The notes under the pieces: generated by a model
The model's input: the letters and a program-made list of their open reading frames with translations, nothing else
Told to the model about the DNA's origin: nothing
The model's database searches: none
Assembly (NCBI GenBank): GCA_964582785.1
Contig: CAZOTT010000014.1
Coordinates: 1-40,101, forward strand
Reading direction: 5' to 3'
From: JAMOQA01 sp964582785
Lineage (GTDB): Bacteria; Acidobacteriota; Polarisedimenticolia; J045
Length of the DNA: 40,101 nt
Translations under genes and position numbers: made by a program
In this document: piece after piece, positions 32,081 through 38,434 of the stretch
Numbering within the stretch: position 1 is the stretch's first letter
Layout of the letters: each line of letters begins with the position of its first letter

Positions 32081-32686
32081 CTACCAGTGAATCTCGTCCC
32101 AGGGGATCAACCGTTCGGACTCCTTGCGGAAGATCCACCACTGGAAGAGGTGCTCGTCCCGGGTGTCCTCCTCGTAGGGGCCGATCGGTTCCCCGACCGT
32201 GATCCGCTGGTGGAAGTCCTCGATCGTCCAGACGAGGCTCCGGCCGGAGCGGCCGCCTCGCCGCAGCACGGCGTCCCCTTCCTGCAGGAGGCGGGACCTG
32301 CGGGCCCCGTCCTGCTGGCGGCGGAAGTGAACGACGAGACGGTCCGGTGTCGAGCGCTGCTGGTCGACCCGCAGCTCGATCAGCCCCGGGAATCCCCGGT
32401 AACGGAACTCGTGCACCTCTTCCCAGTTGGTATCGACGGAGAAGCCGTCCCGGGTGTCCCAGAAGAGGCGAACCTGCCAGGCCCCGTCCGTTTCCCGGCG
32501 ACGGACCTGGAGCGCGATCCGGTGACGGGGCTCCTCCCGGAACCAGGTCCCCTCGAAGCGCCCGGCGCGCGTGGCGGGGGGCAGTTCGGGGCGCCGGGCA
32601 TCCCGGGGGATGGTCCCCGGCATCTGGGCGCGGGCGGGCAGCGCGCAGGCGGCGGCGAGCAGGAGAAGCGGGACGATCCGGTGCAT
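32081..32686 (-). CDS. Exported protein, 201 residues, unknown function
   Basis: Signal peptide MHRIVPLLLLAAACALPARA. The mature part is mixed: FEGTWFREEPRHRIALQVRR, WQVRLFWDTRDGFSVDTNWE and HEFRYRGFPGLIELRVDQQR are beta-rich with many Arg and Trp. It is a conserved-looking soluble domain, but I do not know the family. The C-terminus is EDFHQRITVGEPIGPYEEDT then RDEHLFQWWIFRKE. GGAGG 9 nt upstream supports the ATG. Last gene of the lspA operon and 71 bp after DUF2520. No cysteines in the mature part. Confidence 0.7.
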   Translation of the reverse strand: MHRIVPLLLLAAACALPARAQMPGTIPRDARRPELPPATRAGRFEGTWFREEPRHRIALQVRRRETDGAWQVRLFWDTRDGFSVDTNWEEVHEFRYRGFPGLIELRVDQQRSTPDRLVVHFRRQQDGARRSRLLQEGDAVLRRGGRSGRSLVWTIEDFHQRITVGEPIGPYEEDTRDEHLFQWWIFRKESERLIPWDEIHW

Positions 32687-32757
32687 CGGCTCAGGCCTCC
32701 GGGGGAGAAACCCCCGTCGAGGGTACGGGCAGGACCCCGGGGCGGCAAGGTGGCGGG

Positions 32758-33666
32758 TCAGGACTCGCGAGGCGCGGGGGGACCGGTGGCGAGGTCCCGG
32801 GAAAGGTCGAGCAGCAGCCGGTGGACCGCGGCAAGCCGGGGATCGAGCCCGGGAGTTCCGGACAGGGCCTCCAGGTGCCGGCGGATCGTCTGCCGGTCGT
32901 CCCGGGCCGCGGGTCCCGTCAGGGCTCCCCGGGGTCCGCGGGAAGCGAGATTGTCGAGGGCGCTGCGGGCCAGGACGAGGAGCAGCTGCCGGGCCCGGTG
33001 GGGACGGATCCCCGCCTCGCCCAGCAGCCGTTCCGCGCCGGACAGGAGGGCCACCAGGTCCCCGGCCGCCATCACCGCCCCGGCGTGGAGCAGGGGGCGC
33101 CGCGCGTCGTCGACGGCGACCGCCCGCATCCCCAGGGCCCGGGCGATCCGGCGGGCCACCCGCACCGCGGGGGGATCCCCCGAGATGGTGGCGAACGCCC
33201 CGGGGAGGGCCCCCGCCGATCCGGCGCCCGCCAGGGAGACGACGGGATGAAACACCCCGAGGGCGGGCCGCGTGCCGGCGCGGAGGGGCGACAGGACGGA
33301 AGAGGGGAGGGCCCCCGCCAGGTGCAGGACGACCCGGGGCGGCCGACCCGGGCTCCACGCGCCGGCCAGCTGCGCGGCGAACCCGGCGAGCGCCTCGTCC
33401 CGGACGGCCACCAGCAGCCAGGGGGCGGCCCGGAGCAGTTCCGCCGGCCCCGCCGCCCGCTCCACCGGCACCCGGCGGGCGAGGGCCGTCACGCGGGCCG
33501 GGCGGCGGTCCCAGGCGATCACCTTCCAGCCCGCGTCCCGGGCGAGGCCGACGGCGAGGGCGGATCCCGCCCGGCCCAGCCCCGCGAGGGCGATCCGCGG
33601 CGGGCGGCGCCCCGCCTGCGGGAGTCGCGGCGCCGGCGGGTGGCCGGCACGGGCGCGGCGGGTCAC
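32758..33666 (-). CDS. Rossmann/DUF2520 protein
   Basis: 302 residues from GTG 33666, which overlaps the rluD stop (GTGA). After a basic N-terminus, RIALAGLGRAGSALAVGLAR is the Gly-rich dinucleotide loop and KVIAWDRRPARVTALARRVP the second strand, followed by WLLVAVRDEALAGFAAQLAG. The C-terminal part, GTRPALGVFHPVVSLAGAGS then RRPLLHAGAVMAAGDLVALL, matches the DUF2520 helical domain of ketopantoate-reductase-like proteins. NAD(P) binding is likely; the substrate is unknown. It is commonly seen next to pseudouridine synthase or pantothenate genes. Confidence 0.85.
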   Translation of the reverse strand: MTRRARAGHPPAPRLPQAGRRPPRIALAGLGRAGSALAVGLARDAGWKVIAWDRRPARVTALARRVPVERAAGPAELLRAAPWLLVAVRDEALAGFAAQLAGAWSPGRPPRVVLHLAGALPSSVLSPLRAGTRPALGVFHPVVSLAGAGSAGALPGAFATISGDPPAVRVARRIARALGMRAVAVDDARRPLLHAGAVMAAGDLVALLSGAERLLGEAGIRPHRARQLLLVLARSALDNLASRGPRGALTGPAARDDRQTIRRHLEALSGTPGLDPRLAAVHRLLLDLSRDLATGPPAPRES

Positions 33667-34700
33667 CGGTCGGCCTCCCCGTCTCCCGGGGCCGCGTCCC
33701 CCGGCCTCCGCCGGCCGCCGAGGACCCGCCACAGGTCCGCGAGGTCCGCCGGCCACGGGGCGCGGAACCGCAGCCGCCGCCCGGTCGCGGGGTGGTCGAA
33801 GGCGATCTCGAGGGCGTGGAGGGCCGGGCGCCCGAGGGCACGGATCGCCCGGCGGCGCACCGGGTCGGCGAGACCCCGGTCCCGGCGGCCCGCGTAGGTG
33901 TCGTCCCCGACGAGGGGATGGCCGACCGCGGCGAGGTGGACCCGGACCTGGTGCGTGCGGCCGGTCAGGATCCGGGCCTCCAGCAGGGCGAAGCCGGGGA
34001 CCTCCTCGAGGACCTCCCAGAGGGTGACCGCCGGGCGGCCCCCCCGGGCCCGGGTCGTCATCCGCGTGCGGACGCGGGGATCCCGGCCCACGGGGAGCTC
34101 GATCCGGCCGGACGGTTCCCGGGGGCGGCCCCAGCAGATGCAGGCGTACGTCTTCTCGACGGTGCGCGCCCGGAACTGTTCCTGCAGCGCCCGGTGGGCG
34201 GCGGCGGTCCGGGCGACGAGCATCACCCCGGAGGTGCCCCGGTCCAGGCGGTGGACGATACCCGGGCGGCCGGGTCCGCCGACGCCCGCCGTCTCGGGCC
34301 AGCGGTGAAGGATCGCGGCCGCCAGGGTGCCGGACCGCACGCCGGCGCCCGGGTGGACGACGATCCCCGCCGGCTTGACCAGGACCGCCAGGTGGTCGTC
34401 CTCGTGGAGCACCCGCAGGGGCCGGGGTTCGGGCTCGATCCGGTCCTCCGCCGGTTCCGGGGGCAGGACGATCTCCACGAGGTCGCCCTCCCGGAGCCGC
34501 TCTCCCGGGCGCGCGGTCCTGCCGTTGAGGGTCGCCCGCCCCTCCCGGACCAGCGCCTGGATCCGGGACCGGGAGCGGTCCGGGTGGAGGGCCGCCAGGA
34601 AACGGTCCAGCCGCTCCCCCGCCGCCGCCGGCGGGACCGGGTGCCGGACCCGCGGCGATCCCGCGTTCCCGGGTTCTTCCCCCCGGTCCCGGCCGTTCAC
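33663..34700 (-). CDS. rluD: RluA-family 23S rRNA pseudouridine synthase
   Basis: 345 residues. S4 RNA-binding domain first (AGERLDRFLAALHPDRSRSR, then NGRTARPGERLREGDLVEIV), then the RluA catalytic domain: VLHEDDHLAVLVKPAGIVVH, GRPGIVHRLDRGTSGVMLVA with the catalytic Asp in HRLD, and ARILTGRTHQVRVHLAAVGH. It makes pseudouridine in 23S rRNA helix 69 (RluD) or related sites. GTG 34700 overlaps the lgt stop by 4 bp, as in many operons where rluD follows lspA. The precise RluC/RluD assignment rests on length and context, not on specific residues. Confidence 0.93.
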   Translation of the reverse strand: MNGRDRGEEPGNAGSPRVRHPVPPAAAGERLDRFLAALHPDRSRSRIQALVREGRATLNGRTARPGERLREGDLVEIVLPPEPAEDRIEPEPRPLRVLHEDDHLAVLVKPAGIVVHPGAGVRSGTLAAAILHRWPETAGVGGPGRPGIVHRLDRGTSGVMLVARTAAAHRALQEQFRARTVEKTYACICWGRPREPSGRIELPVGRDPRVRTRMTTRARGGRPAVTLWEVLEEVPGFALLEARILTGRTHQVRVHLAAVGHPLVGDDTYAGRRDRGLADPVRRRAIRALGRPALHALEIAFDHPATGRRLRFRAPWPADLADLWRVLGGRRRPGDAAPGDGEADR

Positions 34701-35539
34701 GGGTGTTCCTCCCGCCCGGGACCGGGGACCGCCCGCCGCCGGAGCAGGACCCAGGCGGCGGCGGCCACCGGGACGACGGCGAGGGAGATCAGCTGGCTCG
34801 TCGAGAGCCGGCCCCCCAGCCACAGGCCCCGGACCCGGTCGCCGCGGGTGAACTCGACGAGGAATCGCAGGATCCCGTACCCGGTCGCCCAGGCGAGGAA
34901 CACCTCGCCGGGCGCCCGGCGCCGCTCCCGCACCAGCAGGAGCAGGGGCAGCACCAGGAGCACGTTTCCCGCGGCCTCGTAGAGGGGGGCGGGATGGAGG
35001 GGGACCCCGAGGGGAACCCCGGTGCGCCCGTGGGCGATCGCCGAGCGGTAGACGATGCCCCAGGGGAGGTCGCAGCGGCTGCCGAAGCAGCAGCCGGCCG
35101 CCAGGCAGCCCAGCCGGCCGATCGCCTGGGCGACGGGGAGCGGTACGGCGGCCGCGTCCACGAGTTGCCAGGCGGGCAGGCGGGCCCGGCGGGCGGCGAG
35201 CAGGAACCCCCCGAGTCCGGCCAGGAGGGCCACCCAGACGACGCCCGCGGACTGGAGCAGTTCCAGTCCCAGGAGGTCGCCGGGGTGGGCCAGGAAGCGG
35301 GGCAGCTCGACGAGGACCAGGCCCAGCTTGCCGCCGAAGATCCCCGCCAGCAGGCCCCAGAACGCGACCCCCGCCGCCGCGTCCGGGTCGATCCCCTCGG
35401 CCCGGGCGTTCCGCAGGGTCCAGGTCCAGGCGACGAGGATCGCCAGGGCGACCAGGACGCCGTAGGTGGGGATCGCCAGGTGGACCTTCCCGACCAGGGG
35501 AAGGGTCCGGGTGCCCAGGTCAACGAGGTAGGGAAACAC
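34697..35539 (-). CDS. lgt: Prolipoprotein diacylglyceryl transferase
   Basis: 280 residues, membrane enzyme that attaches diacylglycerol from phosphatidylglycerol to the lipobox Cys of prolipoproteins. Several membrane helices (VHLAIPTYGVLVALAILVAW, VVWVALLAGLGGFLLAARRA). Signature AIGRLGCLAAGCCFGSRCDL, with the GCxxxGCCxG version seen in many non-proteobacterial Lgt, then HPAPLYEAAGN and FLVEFTRGDRVRG. GTG 35539 overlaps lspA's end by 20 bp, so co-expression is tight. The two lipoprotein steps are therefore encoded together. Confidence 0.96.
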   Translation of the reverse strand: MFPYLVDLGTRTLPLVGKVHLAIPTYGVLVALAILVAWTWTLRNARAEGIDPDAAAGVAFWGLLAGIFGGKLGLVLVELPRFLAHPGDLLGLELLQSAGVVWVALLAGLGGFLLAARRARLPAWQLVDAAAVPLPVAQAIGRLGCLAAGCCFGSRCDLPWGIVYRSAIAHGRTGVPLGVPLHPAPLYEAAGNVLLVLPLLLLVRERRRAPGEVFLAWATGYGILRFLVEFTRGDRVRGLWLGGRLSTSQLISLAVVPVAAAAWVLLRRRAVPGPGREEHP

Positions 35540-36089
35540 CGTCCCCGTCCCTCCGCGGTCCGCCGGACCGGGGAGCCCGCCGCAGGAAGACCTCGTAGAA
35601 CAGGAGGGCGGCGCCGCAGGTCAGGCCGACATCGGCCACGTTGAACGTCGGCCAGCGGTTCGTCCCGAAGACCCGCACCAGGGGCCGCCCGATCGCTTCC
35701 CAGCCGGCGTAGACGTCGATGAAGTCGATCACGTGGCCGTGGACCAGGCGGTCGATCACGTTCCCCGCCGCGCCGCCGAGAATCAGGGCGAGGCCGAGGC
35801 GGCCGAACCGTTCCGCGAGGGGGGCCCGGAGCAGGAGCCAGGCGATGCCGGCGATCGCCAGCACGGGGAGGGCGGTCAGCAGGATGCCCCGCCAGGGATC
35901 CGGCGCCGCGGCGAGGAACCCGAAGAGCGCTCCCCGGTTGTGGCTGAGGGACAGCCGCAGGCAGTGGGGGACCAGGGTCACCGGGCGGGAGAGGCCGCGC
36001 TCGGCGAGGAACTTGGTCCCCTGGTCGAGGAGCAGCCAGCCGCCGGCCAGGGCGAGGTCCCGGAGTCTCGGTCCGCGGGAAAGGTCCAT
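35520..36089 (-). CDS. lspA: Lipoprotein signal peptidase
   Basis: 189 residues. Aspartic membrane peptidase that removes the signal peptide after Lgt acts. Visible: LLDQGTKFLAERG, SLSHNRGALFGFLAA, GGAAGNVIDRLVHGHVIDFI with catalytic Asp122, and FNVADVGLTCGAALLF with catalytic Asp153. Four membrane helices. The ATG at 36089 has no strong ribosome-binding site. First gene of the lspA-lgt-rluD-DUF2520-secreted protein operon; diverges from rpsT over 131 bp. The C-terminal tail (RRDGDGVSLPR) is short and basic. Confidence 0.97.
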   Translation of the reverse strand: MDLSRGPRLRDLALAGGWLLLDQGTKFLAERGLSRPVTLVPHCLRLSLSHNRGALFGFLAAAPDPWRGILLTALPVLAIAGIAWLLLRAPLAERFGRLGLALILGGAAGNVIDRLVHGHVIDFIDVYAGWEAIGRPLVRVFGTNRWPTFNVADVGLTCGAALLFYEVFLRRAPRSGGPRRDGDGVSLPR

Positions 36090-36133
36090 GGTGCAGGGAG
36101 GATACCCCGCCCTCCCGCCCGCCCGCACCCGAT

Positions 36134-36162
36134 TTGACAAGGGGGAGACCGTGGCGCAGAAT
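36134..36162 (+). promoter_or_regulatory. Sigma-70 promoter of rpsT
   Basis: Perfect TTGACA at 36134-36139, 17-nt spacer, CAGAAT at 36157-36162 (4/6). Transcription should start near 36169, leaving about 52 nt of leader. The divergent 131-bp region shows no other gene. Confidence 0.8.
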
Positions 36163-36220
36163 CCCCCGGACCCGCTGGCCCCGCCGTGCGCGGGGCCCAT
36201 GGCGAGCGAGGTGCGACCCG

Positions 36221-36499
36221 ATGGCGAATCACAAGTCTGCCGCGAAGAAAGCCCGCCGGGATGCCGTGCGCCGGCTCCGGAACCGGTTCTGGCGCAAGCG
36301 GATGCGCACGTTCATCAAGCGGTTCCGCACTGCCCTCGGCGAGGGAGACGTCGACCGCGCCCGGGAGATGCTGCCCGGGGTTCTCGGGCTGATCGACCGG
36401 ACGGCGCGGGCCGGCGTGATCCACGACAACACCGCCTCCCGCTACAAGTCCCGCCTCCAGCAGGCCTTCAACAGGCTGGCTGCCGGGAAGGCTTCCTGA
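36221..36499 (+). CDS. rpsT: 30S ribosomal protein S20
   Basis: 92 residues. MANHKSAAKKARRDAVRRLR is the standard S20 N-terminus, and the helical rest (RFWRKRMRTFIKRFRTALGE, then GVIHDNTASRYKSRLQQAFN) ends RLAAGKAS. It binds 16S rRNA early in 30S assembly. ATG 36221 has GAGGTG 7 nt upstream. A consensus promoter precedes it and a perfect 12-bp palindrome follows. Upstream in-frame codons exist but lack these signals. Confidence 0.98.
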   Translation: MANHKSAAKKARRDAVRRLRNRFWRKRMRTFIKRFRTALGEGDVDRAREMLPGVLGLIDRTARAGVIHDNTASRYKSRLQQAFNRLAAGKAS

Positions 36500-36528
36500 C
36501 GGCGGTCCCCCGCGGCCAACGCCGTCCC

Positions 36529-36552
36529 GGGGCGCCTCCGCGGAGGCGCCCC
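36529..36552. terminator. 12-bp palindrome after rpsT
   Basis: GGGGCGCCTCCG directly followed by its reverse complement CGGAGGCGCCCC. It lies between rpsT and the convergent NtrC-type gene, 17 bp before the latter's stop; probably a two-way terminator. No U-run. Confidence 0.7.
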
Positions 36553-36569
36553 GTCGCGTCCGGAGGCCT

Positions 36570-37961
36570 TCAGGAGGGCCGGGCGGCGACCAGGCCGAAC
36601 TTCCGGATCTTCGAGTACAGGGTGGCCCGGGTGATCCCCAGGATCTCGGCGGACCGCTTGATGTTCCAGCCCGTGCGGGTCAGCACCCGCCGGATGACGA
36701 TCTCCTCGACCTCGGACAGCCTGACCGTGTTGAGCTGGAAGGTGCCGTCCAGGGTGGCCCCGGTCCCGCGGACTTCCGGGGGAAGGTCGTGGACGTCGAT
36801 CACCTCGTCCGCGCAGAGGACGACCGCCCGCTCGATGGCGTTCTCCAGTTCGCGGACGTTTCCCGGCCAGGGGTAGCGCTCCATCACCGAGAGGGCGCGC
36901 TCGGTGAAGCCGCGGATCGTCCGGCCGCAGTCGGCGGCGAACTTCCGCAGGAAGTGCTGGGCCAGGAGGGGAATGTCGTCCGGGCGCTCCCGCAGGGGGG
37001 GGAGGTGGATCGGGATCACGTTGAGACGGAAGTAGAGGTCCTCGCGGAAGTTTCCGCGGCGGACCTCCTCGCCCAGGTCCCGGTTCGTCGCCGCGATCAG
37101 GCGGACGTCCACCGGGATCGCCGTGTCCCCTCCGACCGGCTGGACTTCCCGCTCCTGGATCACGCGCAGGAGTTTCACCTGGGTGTTCAACGGCAGGTCC
37201 CCGATCTCGTCGAGGAACAGGGTGCCCCCGTGGGCCTTCCGGAAGACTCCCGCCCGGGCGCGGACGGCCCCGGTGAACGCCCCCTGCTCGTGGCCGAACA
37301 GCTCGGACTCCAGGACCCCCTCGGCGAAGGCGGAGCAGTTGACCCGGACGAAGGGACCGTCGGCGTGGCCGGAGCGGCGGTGGATCGCGGCGGCGACCCG
37401 CTCCTTGCCGGTACCGGATTCCCCCGTGACGAGGACGGTGCTGCTCGCCGGCGCGACCGTCCGGATCAGCTGGTACACGCGCTGCATCTTCGGGTTGCGG
37501 CCGATCAGCTCCTCGAACTCCTCCGGTCCCGGGGCGCCGGGGGCGGGCCGCGACCGGTCCTCGGCGCCGGGGGCGCCGGGATCCCCGGCGGCGGCCCGAT
37601 CGAGGGCACGCCGCACGGCCGCGAGGAATTCGTCGACGTGGAACGGCTTGGCCAGGTAGTCCAGGACCCCTTCCCGCAGCGCCCGCACGGCCCCGTCCAC
37701 GGAGGCGTAGCCGGTGATCACGATCGCCGGGAGATCCGCCTGGAGTTCCCGCGCCCGCCCCAGCAGGGTGAACCCGTCCATCGGCTCCATGCGCACGTCG
37801 GTGATCAGCAGGGCGTACCGCCGGCGGGCCAGCAGGGCGAGGGCCGTTTCTCCGTCGGGGGCCGTGTCCGACTCGAATCCCGCCTTGACCAGGGCACCGG
37901 ACAGGGTCTCGAGGGCGAAGGGGTCGTCGTCCACGAGAAGAACGCGGTGCGCAGCCGTCAT
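36570..37961 (-). CDS. NtrC-family sigma-54-dependent response regulator
   Basis: 463 residues. Receiver (1-120) with HRVLLVDDDPFALETLSGAL, phosphoacceptor Asp55 (LLITDVRMEPMDG), and DYLAKPFHVDEFL. AAA+ domain: VTGESGTGKERVAAAIHRRS (Walker A), ESELFGHEQGAFTGAVRARA with the intact GAFTGA loop needed to contact sigma-54, GGTLFLDEIGDLPLNTQVKL (Walker B), and LIAATNRDLGEEVRRGNFRE. C-terminal Fis-type HTH: RTGWNIKRSAEILGITRATL. It should activate sigma-54 promoters after phosphorylation. No sensor gene is adjacent, so its partner is unknown; the kinase at 26345 has its own receiver. ATG 37961 has GGAGG 5 nt upstream. Confidence 0.96.
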   Translation of the reverse strand: MTAAHRVLLVDDDPFALETLSGALVKAGFESDTAPDGETALALLARRRYALLITDVRMEPMDGFTLLGRARELQADLPAIVITGYASVDGAVRALREGVLDYLAKPFHVDEFLAAVRRALDRAAAGDPGAPGAEDRSRPAPGAPGPEEFEELIGRNPKMQRVYQLIRTVAPASSTVLVTGESGTGKERVAAAIHRRSGHADGPFVRVNCSAFAEGVLESELFGHEQGAFTGAVRARAGVFRKAHGGTLFLDEIGDLPLNTQVKLLRVIQEREVQPVGGDTAIPVDVRLIAATNRDLGEEVRRGNFREDLYFRLNVIPIHLPPLRERPDDIPLLAQHFLRKFAADCGRTIRGFTERALSVMERYPWPGNVRELENAIERAVVLCADEVIDVHDLPPEVRGTGATLDGTFQLNTVRLSEVEEIVIRRVLTRTGWNIKRSAEILGITRATLYSKIRKFGLVAARPS

Positions 37962-37982
37962 CCGAACCTCCGCCCGGGGTCC

Positions 37983-38006
37983 CGCGGGAGCCGGCCGGCT
38001 CCCGCG
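37983..38006. promoter_or_regulatory. 24-bp perfect palindrome upstream of the NtrC-type gene
   Basis: CGCGGGAGCCGG followed by its reverse complement, without spacer, 22 nt before the start at 37961. It could be an autoregulatory operator or a hairpin ending the bactofilin transcript. The 109-bp gap has no clear -24/-12 or -35/-10 pair. Confidence 0.45.
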
Positions 38007-38070
38007 CGTTCACCGGACCTATCGGACGGGGACGGACATTCTTGAGGAAGCGGGGGAACCCGGGGAAGGA

Positions 38071-38430
38071 TCAGGACGGTCCCGGCCCGGGGCGGGGGAA
38101 GCCGACGCGCAGCCGGGCGTCCAGCAGGCCGTCGGGGGAGGCGTCGAGCCGCGCCGCCTCCACCTCCCCGCGGACCTCCCCCCCGGCCGTGATCTCGAGG
38201 GGGCCGAGAATGCGGAACGCCCCCTCCGCCCGGCCCTCCACCCGGAGCCGGCCGGCGCGCACCCGGCCCTCCCCGAGATGTCCTCCCGCGGCGACGACCA
38301 GGTCCCCCTCGAGGCTCACCTCGCCGCGGAGGGTTCCATGGACCAGCAGGGCGCCCTTTCCCGCGAGGCGCCCCCGGACCACGGCCCCCCGCCCCACCTG
38401 GGCGAGGCCCCCGGGATGCGGCCGGCCCAT
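38071..38430 (-). CDS. Bactofilin (polymer-forming cytoskeletal protein)
   Basis: 119 residues, a short bactofilin with the typical beta-helix. Repeats of roughly 17-18 residues are seen (AVVRGRLAGKGALLVHGTLR, EVSLEGDLVVAAGGHLGEGR, VRAGRLRVEGRAEGAFRILG, PLEITAGGEVRGEVEAARL). Bactofilins assemble into filaments that position cell-wall or polarity factors; no membrane segment is present. The N-terminus is short and Gly-rich. ATG 38430 is 4 bp after the IleRS stop, with GAGG just ahead, so the two may be coupled. Confidence 0.85.
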   Translation of the reverse strand: MGRPHPGGLAQVGRGAVVRGRLAGKGALLVHGTLRGEVSLEGDLVVAAGGHLGEGRVRAGRLRVEGRAEGAFRILGPLEITAGGEVRGEVEAARLDASPDGLLDARLRVGFPRPGPGPS

Positions 38431-38434
38431 CGCC

